Shown here: piece after piece, positions 49,092 through 57,851 of the stretch
Numbering within the stretch: the first letter of the stretch is position 1
Layout: each line of letters begins with the position of its first letter
Assembly (NCBI GenBank): GCA_035758825.1
Contig: DASTWA010000008.1
Span: forward strand, 62,001-126,000
Direction: 5' to 3'
Length of the DNA stretch: 64,000 bases
From: JARIHD01 sp035758825
Lineage (GTDB): Bacteria > Patescibacteriota > Saccharimonadia > Saccharimonadales > UBA4665
The notes under the pieces: generated by a model
Told to the model about the DNA's origin: nothing
Databases searched by the model: none
The model's input: the letters and a program-made list of their open reading frames with translations, nothing else
Translations under genes and position numbers: made by a program

Positions 49092-51869
49092 ATGTCTGAC
49101 ACCAGCAAAACGCCGGGACGTCGCCGCCCTGGCAAAAACGTGTTTACCACGAAGAGCGGCAATACAATAAAACTCAACCGCAGCTTGGGTGAAAAAGTCC
49201 GCGCCAACCGCGAGGCCAAGGCCCGCAAGCGTGCAGCTTATTTGAGCACCTTGCCAAAGAACCGCTTTAAGCGCATCCTTTACCGCCTGCATCCGAAACG
49301 TCAGTTTAAATACTGGTTCAGCCGGGAGGGCGCCATTATGGCCCTCAAGATCACCGGTGTCGGTATTGTCGTGCTTTTCCTGTTGATGGTCGGCGTTTTT
49401 GCCTACTTCCGCAAAGACCTGCCGAACATTAAGGACATTTCCGGAGACGAACTTGGCGGAAGCATCACCTACTATGACCGAAGCGGACAGACTGTCCTGT
49501 GGCAGGATTACGACGCCGTCAAACGCGTGCCGGTCAGCAGTGACAATATTTCAAAATACGTCAAACAAGCCACCGTCGCCATCGAAGACAAAAACTTTTA
49601 TAAGCACGGGGCGTTTGATGTGCAGGGTATTATGCGCGCCGGTATCCGTGACGTCACCAATCACGGCGGACCGGTCGAGGGCGGATCGACCATCACCCAA
49701 CAGCTCGTCAAGCTGAACCAGAACTGGACCAACGATCAGACGCTGGCCCGCAAATTCAAAGAGCTCATCCTGGCTGTCGAGCTGGAGCGCGAGTATTCCA
49801 AAGACGACATCCTTACCGGTTATCTCAACATCGCCCCATACGGCAACATCCAATATGGCGTCGAAAGCGCATCCCGCGATTACTTCGGCAAAAGCGCCAA
49901 AGACCTGACTCTCGGCGAGGCCGCCATGCTAGCAGCAATACCGCAGGCGCCATCTTACTACTCTCCATACGGCCCCATCTACGACCCGGAAGCACTGGTA
50001 GGCCGCCAGCATTACATCATCGATCAGATGGTCAAACAAAAGATGATCACCAAACAAGAGGCCGAAGCTGCCAAGGCTATCGACACGTTAGCTACCGTCC
50101 GCCCGTCCACGCCCAAGTATGACGGCATCAAAGCGCCCTACTTTGTCCTGGCAGCCAAAGAAGAACTCGAAGAAAAGTACGGCTCCGAAACTGTCCAGCG
50201 TGGCGGCTGGAAGGTTACGACCACGCTTAATATGGATCTTCAAAACCTGGCTGAGCAGCAAGTTAGCAAAGGTATCGCCCAAGTCAAAAAGCAAGGCGGT
50301 GACGTTGCGGCCTTTGCCGCAATCGACGTAAAAACCGCGCAAATGGTCGCACTCGTCGGCGGGCCGGACTTTAGCAACCAAGAGTATGGCCAGGTAAACT
50401 ACGCCCGCGAAAAGCTTCCCCCCGGATCGACCTTTAAGCCATACGACTACTTGGCCATGATCAACGAAACAACCAACACAGGAGCTGGTTCGGTACTGTA
50501 CGACCAACAAGGCGCACTCCCAGGGTACCCATGCACCAACAAAAACCGTCCAAAAGATGGCGGCAACTGTCTGCATGACTACGACTTTCGTTTCCCCGGG
50601 CCGGTAACCCTCCGCTACGCATTGGGCGGTTCCCGTAACGTTCCGGCAGTCAAAGCAATGCTTACAGTCGGTGTTAACAAGGTCATCTCTATTGCGGAGT
50701 CCATGGGCCTCAAGAGTGGATACCAGTGCTACGAGGACGAACAGCTGACCAAAGAAGCGCCATGCTACGGCTCATCGGCTATTGGTGACGGTGCCTACTT
50801 GCGTCTGGACGAACACGTCAATGGTTATGCTACTATTTCGCGCCTCGGGTCATACATTCCGCAGACCTACATCCTCAAAATCACCGACTCGCGTGGCAAA
50901 ACAATCGACGAATGGAAGCAGCCAAAAGGCAAGCAAGTCGTAAAAGCCGACTCCGCCTATATCGTCACAGACATCCTAAGCGATCCCAACGCCAGCTACC
51001 TGCGCACAGACCGTAAGTATCACCGCTACAAGGGGTGGAACTTCGCCATCAAGACCGGTACCACCAACGATGCCAAGGATGGTTTGATGATGAGCTTCTC
51101 CACTCAGTATGCAGCCGGAGTCTGGGTGGGATACCACAACCGCCAGCGCGAAATGACCGGCGCCATGGAAAACATGACGCAGCCCATCCTTAGGGGTTGG
51201 ATGCAAACCGCCCACGACAACATTAAACCAGTCAACTGGGTCAAACCGACAAGCGTCCAAACGCTGCCCGCCTACATCGTACGGTCCAAGCTTTCGACAC
51301 TCGGCGAAATTGTACCGAGTCCCGGCACGGACCTCTATCCGGCATGGTACAAGCAGTCCGCTAAAACCTCGGACAGCAAAAAGACAATCGACAAGGTTTC
51401 GGGCAAACTTGCAACGTCGTGTACACCTGATCTCGCCAAAGAAGACCAGAGTGGCGCCAATGACAACATCTTCTCGGCCGACATATTTGTAGGCGCTAAT
51501 GCTGCTAATACGACAGCAAGTGATGACGTCCACAAGTGTGAAGATGCAAAACCAATAGTTACTCTTACGGTACCAGCTAACTGTAACGGCAATTGCACTA
51601 TCACCGCCGCCGTCAACCAAGGGACACACGCAATCTCTGGCGATAGATTCATCGGGACACTTGAGCTGTACATTGACGGACAAAAGGTACAGACGCAAGC
51701 AGTTTCGACGGCGCCTGCAAACGGATACTTTACCTATAGCCCGACCGCGACCGGCACCGTCACAGTTGAAGTCAAAGTCATAGACAGCGTCCTCTATTCC
51801 GGTTCGGATAGCGCTACTATGGTCATCTCCCCGGCCGTTACCGGTACGGGCAACAACGGCTCGCCCTGA
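49092..51869 (+). CDS. class A penicillin-binding protein (PBP1A-type)
   Basis: Bifunctional peptidoglycan glycosyltransferase/transpeptidase, 925 residues. A basic cytosolic tail (1-80) precedes one membrane helix (about 86-106). The GT51 domain contains the catalytic E165 in AIEDKNFYKHGAF and GGSTITQQLVKLNQ. The transpeptidase has S446 in PPGSTFKPYDYL, SRN in GGSRNVPAVKAM and K654 in IKTGTTNDAKDG. The last 110 residues, rich in Thr/Val/Gly, form an Ig-like or fibronectin-like extracellular domain (VTLTVPANCNGNCTITAAV), with a possible disulfide there. Its presence implies the cell makes its own peptidoglycan. It stands alone, divergent from tyrS. Confidence 0.95.
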   Translation: MSDTSKTPGRRRPGKNVFTTKSGNTIKLNRSLGEKVRANREAKARKRAAYLSTLPKNRFKRILYRLHPKRQFKYWFSREGAIMALKITGVGIVVLFLLMVGVFAYFRKDLPNIKDISGDELGGSITYYDRSGQTVLWQDYDAVKRVPVSSDNISKYVKQATVAIEDKNFYKHGAFDVQGIMRAGIRDVTNHGGPVEGGSTITQQLVKLNQNWTNDQTLARKFKELILAVELEREYSKDDILTGYLNIAPYGNIQYGVESASRDYFGKSAKDLTLGEAAMLAAIPQAPSYYSPYGPIYDPEALVGRQHYIIDQMVKQKMITKQEAEAAKAIDTLATVRPSTPKYDGIKAPYFVLAAKEELEEKYGSETVQRGGWKVTTTLNMDLQNLAEQQVSKGIAQVKKQGGDVAAFAAIDVKTAQMVALVGGPDFSNQEYGQVNYAREKLPPGSTFKPYDYLAMINETTNTGAGSVLYDQQGALPGYPCTNKNRPKDGGNCLHDYDFRFPGPVTLRYALGGSRNVPAVKAMLTVGVNKVISIAESMGLKSGYQCYEDEQLTKEAPCYGSSAIGDGAYLRLDEHVNGYATISRLGSYIPQTYILKITDSRGKTIDEWKQPKGKQVVKADSAYIVTDILSDPNASYLRTDRKYHRYKGWNFAIKTGTTNDAKDGLMMSFSTQYAAGVWVGYHNRQREMTGAMENMTQPILRGWMQTAHDNIKPVNWVKPTSVQTLPAYIVRSKLSTLGEIVPSPGTDLYPAWYKQSAKTSDSKKTIDKVSGKLATSCTPDLAKEDQSGANDNIFSADIFVGANAANTTASDDVHKCEDAKPIVTLTVPANCNGNCTITAAVNQGTHAISGDRFIGTLELYIDGQKVQTQAVSTAPANGYFTYSPTATGTVTVEVKVIDSVLYSGSDSATMVISPAVTGTGNNGSP

Positions 51870-51925
51870 AGGGATGACATTGCCGAACTTCCTGGACGAC
51901 GGAGTGGCTGGCGAAACAACTAACC

Positions 51926-51961
51926 AAAAACAGCCCTGCACTACAAGCAGAGCTGTTTTTT
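51926..51961. terminator. terminator of the PBP gene, usable on both strands
   Basis: AAAAACAGCxCTGC pairs with GCAGxGCTGTTTTTT around a 7-nt loop, with one internal mismatch. It lies 57 bp after the PBP stop and just beyond the stop of the convergent PIN/TRAM gene. Confidence 0.8.
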
Positions 51962-51979
51962 ATGGGATGATCATGCTGT

Positions 51980-52837
51980 CTAGCTGTTGACGGCAGGATT
52001 GCGGCGCTTTACGACGCGCTGAAGGCGGCCATGCAATTTATTATGCATGCTTGCCCGGCCTTGCTGGTGGATGCGGGCAGATGCTGCCTGGTTTGCCGGT
52101 TGTTGTTTAGCCTGCTGCTGGGCTTCATCGTCGTGGTCGGCATTTTCGACGCTACGGACTTGGCCAAACACCATCTTACCGGCAACTGTCTGGTGCATGC
52201 GTGTTACTGTGACGGGTACAACGCGCCCGACATGCCGCGACGCGCCGTCCACAACGATCATCGTGCCGTCTTCCAAATAGCCGACGCCTTGGCCGTGGTT
52301 ACTGCCCTTTTGGATGATTTTGATCTTGAGAGTCTCACCGGGCAGTGTAATCGGGCGCAGGCTTTGGGCAAGCTCATTGACATTCAAGACCCGGACGCCT
52401 TCGACGGCCGCAACCTTACCCAGGTTATAGTCGGTGGTGTACAGTTGGGCGCGTAGTTTTTTGGCAAGGAGCACCAGTTTGTCGTCGATTGCGGGCGCGC
52501 CTTCAAATACCGTCCGGTCAATCGTTACCTTGACTGGTGCCGCATCCTGCAATTGGTTAGCAACGTCCAGGCCATAGCGGGCGCGCTCGCGCTTGTGTGA
52601 GTCGTTGCCATCGGCAAGCATCTGCAGCTCGTTCAGGATAAACTGCGGAATAACGAGCTCGTCCGAGGCGAAACCGCTATTGACGATAGGCACAACACGC
52701 CCGTCGATAAGGGCGCAGCTATCAAGAATAATCTTTCGCTGGCGGCCGCCAAAGACACGGAAGATGTGATCCGAGTTCTTCGATACCAAAAACCAGGCAA
52801 CAAAGATAAGTATTATTGTCTGTAGAAGTTCAATCAT
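51980..52837 (-). CDS. membrane-anchored PIN/TRAM domain protein (YacL-like)
   Basis: 285 residues: one N-terminal membrane helix (about 3-19), a PIN-type nuclease domain with conserved acids (ILDSCALIDGR, ILNELQMLAD, IDDKLV, TTDYNLGKVA), a TRAM domain (KIIQKGSNHGQGVGYLEDGT then MIVVDGASRHVGRVV) and a basic, Gln-rich tail. This is the architecture of Bacillus YacL, where the family is linked to RNA binding. It is the last gene of the clpC-radA run, matching the clpC-radA-disA-yacL order of Firmicutes with disA missing. Confidence 0.85.
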   Translation of the reverse strand: MIELLQTIILIFVAWFLVSKNSDHIFRVFGGRQRKIILDSCALIDGRVVPIVNSGFASDELVIPQFILNELQMLADGNDSHKRERARYGLDVANQLQDAAPVKVTIDRTVFEGAPAIDDKLVLLAKKLRAQLYTTDYNLGKVAAVEGVRVLNVNELAQSLRPITLPGETLKIKIIQKGSNHGQGVGYLEDGTMIVVDGASRHVGRVVPVTVTRMHQTVAGKMVFGQVRSVENADHDDEAQQQAKQQPANQAASARIHQQGRASMHNKLHGRLQRVVKRRNPAVNS

Positions 52838-52866
52838 TCGTATATATTTTTGTTACTAACAAATAC

Positions 52867-54222
52867 CTAGTCCTTTTCTAGGAATTGATTAAGGGCGGCG
52901 CGTACGTCCGGGACGCCGCTAAGAAAGGATATTTTCTTGCCGGACTTCTGTAGCGGACCAACAGCAGCTTCGAAGCCGAGCTTTTTGGCTTCGGCAATAC
53001 GCTTTTCGATATAGGGCACGTGCCGTACCTCGCCGCTGAGCCCTACCTCGCCAAAGACAACCGCGTTGGACTTTAGCTGGAGGCCTTTTGCGGCTGATCC
53101 GATGGCCATGCATACAGCCAGGTCGGCCGCAGGCTCGGTAATCTTCATACCGCCCACAATATTGATATAGATGTCTTGGTCGCTAAGCGACAACTTTGTG
53201 CGCCGCTCTAACATGGCGACTAATAAGTTTACGCGGTTAAGGTCGATGCCACTAGCCGCACGCTTAGGATACCCGTAACTGGTCTTATTAACAAGTGCCT
53301 GCACTTCCACCAACAGAGGCCGGGTACCTTCCATGGTGGCCAGTACAACCGACCCGTCGCTCACTTGGCGTTCTGCCAGCAGGGCCGCCGATGGGTTTTC
53401 GACAGTCTGCAGGCCTTTTTCGCCCATTTCAAAAATGCCCGCCTCGGTAGTTTGCCCAAAGCGGTTCTTGACCGCCCGCAGCACTTTAAACCCGCCATAC
53501 CGCTCGCCTTCCAATTGCAATACGACATCGACCACGTGTTCCAGGACCTTAGGGCCAGCGATGGCACCTTCTTTGGTGACGTGACCGACCAGTACCACTG
53601 CGGTATTGCTTTGCTTGGCGGCGTTCAGGATAAGGTGCGTGCTGTTGGTAATTTGCGAAACACTGCCGGCGGCTGACGCCACGCCCTTTACCGCGACCGT
53701 TTGGATCGAGTCAACCACAACAAGTTCGTAACTGCCCTCCAATACCGTTGCTGCAATATCGTCTGCGCTAGTGCTCGTGGCAAGTTGGAGCTCCGAACCT
53801 ACAGGGACACCAAGCCGCTCGGCACGCATACCTACCTGATGCCCCGACTCTTCGCCGCTCACATACAAAACCTTGTGCTTTTTGGCAATACTGCTGGCAA
53901 GCTGCAAAAGGAGGGTGCTTTTACCGATACCGGGCTGGCCCGCAATCAGGTTTACGCTGCCGACGACCACACCGCCGCCAAGGACCGTATCGACCTCCTT
54001 CATGCCGGTATGCAGGCGTACTTGGTCGCGTTGCACCGACGTGCCTACAGAACTTGCCTTTAGGGGGCGCCCGTCACTTACCACGCCACCGGCTATGGCA
54101 GCTTCAATAACCGCCTCTTCCTGGAGCGTATTCCAGGCCCCGCACTGCGAACACTTTCCCGCCCAACTCTGCTGGGCGTTGCCGCAGTTAGTACAAACGT
54201 ACCTGACAGCCTTCTTAGCCAT
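52867..54222 (-). CDS. radA: DNA repair protein RadA
   Basis: RecA-like branch-migration helicase, 451 residues. It has an N-terminal C4 zinc finger (YVCTNCGNAQQSWAGKCSQC), Walker A AGQPGIGKSTLLLQ, Walker B LVVVDSIQT, the diagnostic KNRFG motif (RAVKNRFGQTTEAG) and a C-terminal Lon-like domain (VNLLVAMLERRTKLSLSDQD, GEVGLSGEVRHV). It processes recombination intermediates. It begins 10 bp after the HExxH protein gene and is followed 29 bp later by the PIN/TRAM gene. Confidence 0.96.
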   Translation of the reverse strand: MAKKAVRYVCTNCGNAQQSWAGKCSQCGAWNTLQEEAVIEAAIAGGVVSDGRPLKASSVGTSVQRDQVRLHTGMKEVDTVLGGGVVVGSVNLIAGQPGIGKSTLLLQLASSIAKKHKVLYVSGEESGHQVGMRAERLGVPVGSELQLATSTSADDIAATVLEGSYELVVVDSIQTVAVKGVASAAGSVSQITNSTHLILNAAKQSNTAVVLVGHVTKEGAIAGPKVLEHVVDVVLQLEGERYGGFKVLRAVKNRFGQTTEAGIFEMGEKGLQTVENPSAALLAERQVSDGSVVLATMEGTRPLLVEVQALVNKTSYGYPKRAASGIDLNRVNLLVAMLERRTKLSLSDQDIYINIVGGMKITEPAADLAVCMAIGSAAKGLQLKSNAVVFGEVGLSGEVRHVPYIEKRIAEAKKLGFEAAVGPLQKSGKKISFLSGVPDVRAALNQFLEKD

Positions 54223-54232
54223 AATACCCTCC

Positions 54233-55210
54233 TTACTGCTTAGGCGTCTCAGTTAACCGGCTATCGAGTGCCTCCTGAAGTTCTTGCTCCTGGACTGCAA
54301 TCTCATTCCGGGCCGCAACGATATCGTTGTATTCGGCTATCAGTCTGCGCGTAGCAGAAAGCTCACTGTTGTAGGTTTCAACCATTTGGTTATACCCGGC
54401 CACGTCAGCCTGATATTCGGCTTGGTTCCGGTCAGAGACGTCCTGGTTTATTTCTTTTTCCTTAGCTTCCAAGGCCCTGAGCCTAAACTTTAGGTCGCTC
54501 TTGTTGCTGTCTATCTGACTTTTGAACGAAGCCAATTGGGCGTCATAGGCAGTCACCTGCTCTTTGCGACGGGTAAATTCTGCCTGGTACGATTCGCTAT
54601 AGCCCACGATTACCGCCCGGTCGCCAAAGTATTGCTTGTAATATTCTTCCAGCTCAGGCGTGAGGTCACGTACCTCAGTCGCCATGATAGAGTGCATTTC
54701 GTTGTCCAGGTCAGCACCTTGCCTGCGATAGCTATCGACTTTGGCCTTAATGTTCTCATCTTGGAACTGATTATTGTAGAATGCGTTCAAGAGGCCGGCT
54801 ACGCGTTCTTTTTCGGCGGCGCTCAATCGGTCATAGGCCTGATGCAGCATTTCGTGGGCCGCCGTTACCTGGCGCACACCATTCAGCCGGCTATCGGTAA
54901 CCGCGTATAAGTATATCCCTTGACGGTTGCCGTGGTAGCAACCCAAAACGGCAGTTTCCTCACTTTTGTCAGCACAATGATCATTAAACGATTGTTTGTC
55001 CTCGAGGACCGGATGGTTCACGTAAAACATCCGCTTCGCGTAGTCGCTCATGGTTGTTTCGGCGGCCAGGGACGCAATGTCGGCTGGTGCCGTGTAGTTC
55101 CGCAACTTCCACCAATCGGCGATGTTCTGACGCTCCACCCATACGATAGCATTGCCAGCCAGCAAGACGACCAGTAGGATATACGGCCAGGACTTACGAA
55201 ACCATCTCAT
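54233..55210 (-). CDS. membrane-anchored coiled-coil protein with HExxH motif
   Basis: 325 residues. One N-terminal membrane helix (about 9-25) with basic flank, then an extracytoplasmic part with Cys79 and Cys91 that may pair. AAHEMLHQAYDRLSAAEKER holds HExxH (H119-E120-x2-H123), a zincin-type zinc site. From about 215 to 320 a long coiled coil with Gln/Glu/Lys heptads follows. A putative zinc peptidase anchored outside the membrane is the best guess, but the third zinc ligand is not identified. It sits between clpC and radA, a slot held by other genes in Firmicutes. Confidence 0.6.
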   Translation of the reverse strand: MRWFRKSWPYILLVVLLAGNAIVWVERQNIADWWKLRNYTAPADIASLAAETTMSDYAKRMFYVNHPVLEDKQSFNDHCADKSEETAVLGCYHGNRQGIYLYAVTDSRLNGVRQVTAAHEMLHQAYDRLSAAEKERVAGLLNAFYNNQFQDENIKAKVDSYRRQGADLDNEMHSIMATEVRDLTPELEEYYKQYFGDRAVIVGYSESYQAEFTRRKEQVTAYDAQLASFKSQIDSNKSDLKFRLRALEAKEKEINQDVSDRNQAEYQADVAGYNQMVETYNSELSATRRLIAEYNDIVAARNEIAVQEQELQEALDSRLTETPKQ

Positions 55211-55243
55211 AGTATACAGTGTATATTACCACGAGCGCGTTCG

Positions 55244-57727
55244 CTACTCGTTAACGGTTGCAAATGCCAATTCGTTGTTCTTGGCAGAGACTTGGACAAT
55301 ATCACCCTTCTGGTATTTGTCATCGAGCATGCCGAGAGCAACATAGTCTTCGATAGTATCCTGGATGAGGCGGCGCAATGGCCGCACACCGTTTTTGGCG
55401 TCATACCCTTTATCGAGCAAATATTGCTTGGCGGCGGCGGTCAGCTGAATACCGAGGCCATGCCGCTGCAAGCGGACGCGCAGTTCATCAATCTGCAAGT
55501 CGATGATGCGGTAAATCTCCTTCTTGGTGAGCGCATGAAAGACGATGGTCTTGTCGATGCGGTTGAGTAGCTCGGGCCGCATTGCCTTTTTAAGCTCGTC
55601 CAGGACCTTGTCCTTGTTGCGTTCGTGCAGTTCCTCGAGCTCTTCGAGAGCCGAGTCATTGACGGCATGAAAGCCGAATGAGGCTTCTTTTTGGAGTTTC
55701 TCGGCGCCGATGTTACTGGTCATAATCACGACTGTGTTCGTAAAGTCGATCTTACGGCCCTTGGCGTCAGTCAAAGCGCCGTCTTCGAGAATTTGAAGCA
55801 ACATGTTAAAGGTGTCAGGGTGGGCCTTTTCGATTTCGTCAAACAGAACGAGGCTGTAGGGCTGACGACGGATCTTGTCGGTCAGCTGGCCGCCCTCGTC
55901 GTAACCAACGTAACCGGCCGGGGCGCCGACCAGGCGCGACACATTGTGATGTTCGCCAAATTCGGACATGTCAATCTTGATCATGGCATCATCAGAGCCA
56001 AAAAACTCACGGGCCAGCACTCGAGCCAGTTCGGTCTTACCAACGCCGGTGGGGCCAAGGAAGATGAAGGAACCGATCGGACGCTTTTCGCTGCCGATGC
56101 CGGAACGGTTGCGGCGGATCGCCCTCGACACAGCCTCAACAGCCTCATGTTGGCCAATAACGTATTTGCCCAAGTTCTTTTCGAGGCCAAGTAAATACTT
56201 AGCCTCTGCGCGGATGACCTTTTTGACTGGGACGCCGGTAATACGGGCAATGACCTCTGCAACATCTTCGCTTGTCAGCACGATTCGCTTGGCGTTCTTG
56301 GTGTCGGCGTGGAGCTTGCTCAGCTCTTCGTTAATTTGGTGGGCACGCTGCTTGAACTGAGCGGCTGTTTCATAATCCTCGGTATCGACAGCTTCATCGA
56401 TGCGGGTGTTTACCAGCTTCAGCTCCTTCTGCAGCTTGCGGGCCTCGGGGCTAGTCTTGCCTTTGTCAACTCTTAAATGGGCGGCTGTTTCGTCCAACAA
56501 GTCGATAGCCTTGTCGGGCATAAAGCGGTCGTGGATGTAGCGCTTGGATAGCTGGACGATGTCGTCCAAGACTTCATCGCTGACTTCCACGCCATGAAAT
56601 TCTTCGTAGTGTTTACGCAGCCCTTTTAGGATTGCCAGCGTTTCGGCTGGGTTAGTCTCGGGGACTTGTACGGGCTGAAAACGGCGCTCCAAGGCAGCGT
56701 CCTTTTCGATGTGTTTGGTGTATTCGGCAGTAGTCGTAGCACCGATAACCTGGACTTTACCGCGGGCTAAAGCCGGCTTTAAGATATTACCAGCATCCAT
56801 AGCGCCTTCGGCGGCGCCAGCACCAACGATCAGGTGCATTTCGTCAATAAATACAATGGTTTTGTTGTCGTTTTCGAGTTCGCTCATGACCTTTTTGAGG
56901 CGTTCTTCGAACTCACCTCGGTATTTAGTACCGGCCAGCATGCCTGCCAGGTCGAGCATGACGATGCGCTTGTCGAGCAAGCTGTCAGGCACGTCTTCGG
57001 CAACAATGCGCTGGGCAAGCCCCTCCACGATGGCCGTCTTGCCGACGCCCGGTTCACCAATAAGCACCGGATTATTCTTGGTGCGGCGATTAAGGATTGT
57101 AACTACGCGCCGGATCTGCTGGTCGCGGCCGACAACCGGGTCTAGCTTTCCGGAACGGGCTTGGGCGGTAATATCAGTACCGTAGAAGTCCAAGGCCGTC
57201 TTGCGGTTCTTTTTGCTACCGCGGCGGCGGGTTTCTGTGTTGGTGCCCTCTTCGTCCTCGTATTGCTGGCGGTTAAGAAATTGTTCGAGTTCATTGGTGA
57301 GTGAATCGAGATTGATATTCATATCGCGCAGCAAAACGGTTGCCCGGGCATTCTTTTGGGTCAAAATGCTATAGAGGATATGCTCGGTACCACAAAACTC
57401 CTGGTTGTAATCCTGGGCTGTGTCATAGGCCATACGCAGTGTTAATTTTGCGGTTTCGCTCAGCCCTTTGGCTCCGGCATTGACGACTATCGTCTTTGGG
57501 GTTAAATTGAGCGCCACGCGTGCCCGATCAAATGTTACGCCGGCACCCTCCAGAATCTTGGCGCCCATGCTCGAATCCTGAGCGAGCACACCAAGTAAAA
57601 GGTGCTCCGTACCAACGTAGGCACTTCCAAAGCTGCGCGCAGTCGCGTCGGCATGCTTTAAGCTCTGGAGCGCATTAGTAGTCAAATGGTTCAAAAAGTC
57701 TTGGAAATCTGCTGATCCTGGCATCAT
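55244..57727 (-). CDS. clpC: ATP-dependent Clp protease ATP-binding subunit ClpC
   Basis: Hsp100 unfoldase that feeds ClpP, 827 residues. It has the N-domain repeats (about 1-150), AAA-1 with GEPGVGKTAIVEGLAQ, a middle region with the UVR motif (VDTEDYETAAQFKQRAHQIN), AAA-2 with LGPTGVGKTELARVLAR and the D2-small domain ending VSAKNNELAFATVNE. A ClpP-binding tripeptide loop is expected in AAA-2 but was not pinpointed. It heads the clpC-HExxH-radA-PIN/TRAM run. The promoter overlaps a CIRCE element, as at clpP. Confidence 0.96.
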   Translation of the reverse strand: MMPGSADFQDFLNHLTTNALQSLKHADATARSFGSAYVGTEHLLLGVLAQDSSMGAKILEGAGVTFDRARVALNLTPKTIVVNAGAKGLSETAKLTLRMAYDTAQDYNQEFCGTEHILYSILTQKNARATVLLRDMNINLDSLTNELEQFLNRQQYEDEEGTNTETRRRGSKKNRKTALDFYGTDITAQARSGKLDPVVGRDQQIRRVVTILNRRTKNNPVLIGEPGVGKTAIVEGLAQRIVAEDVPDSLLDKRIVMLDLAGMLAGTKYRGEFEERLKKVMSELENDNKTIVFIDEMHLIVGAGAAEGAMDAGNILKPALARGKVQVIGATTTAEYTKHIEKDAALERRFQPVQVPETNPAETLAILKGLRKHYEEFHGVEVSDEVLDDIVQLSKRYIHDRFMPDKAIDLLDETAAHLRVDKGKTSPEARKLQKELKLVNTRIDEAVDTEDYETAAQFKQRAHQINEELSKLHADTKNAKRIVLTSEDVAEVIARITGVPVKKVIRAEAKYLLGLEKNLGKYVIGQHEAVEAVSRAIRRNRSGIGSEKRPIGSFIFLGPTGVGKTELARVLAREFFGSDDAMIKIDMSEFGEHHNVSRLVGAPAGYVGYDEGGQLTDKIRRQPYSLVLFDEIEKAHPDTFNMLLQILEDGALTDAKGRKIDFTNTVVIMTSNIGAEKLQKEASFGFHAVNDSALEELEELHERNKDKVLDELKKAMRPELLNRIDKTIVFHALTKKEIYRIIDLQIDELRVRLQRHGLGIQLTAAAKQYLLDKGYDAKNGVRPLRRLIQDTIEDYVALGMLDDKYQKGDIVQVSAKNNELAFATVNE

Positions 57728-57772
57728 GGTTTGCCCATCCTTCCTCGATGCTTAGCTTGCATCTGCTAGAAC

Positions 57773-57802
57773 ATAATACAGCTACTAGCACTCCTAGGTC
57801 AA
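57773..57802 (-). promoter_or_regulatory. clpC promoter
   Basis: Minus-strand TTGACC (57797-57802) inside the CIRCE spacer, 18 bp, then TATTAT (57773-57778). The hexamers are identical to those at clpP, with a spacer one base longer. Confidence 0.65.
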
Positions 57803-57811
57803 GAGTGCTAA
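57785..57811. promoter_or_regulatory. CIRCE operator of clpC
   Basis: CTAGCACTC-N9-GAGTGCTAA, one mismatch from the consensus inverted repeat. The spacer ends in GGTCAA exactly as at clpP. Confidence 0.9.
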
Positions 57812-57851
57812 TTACCGCCTACGAGGATGAATATTATGGGGTGAGGTGAGG

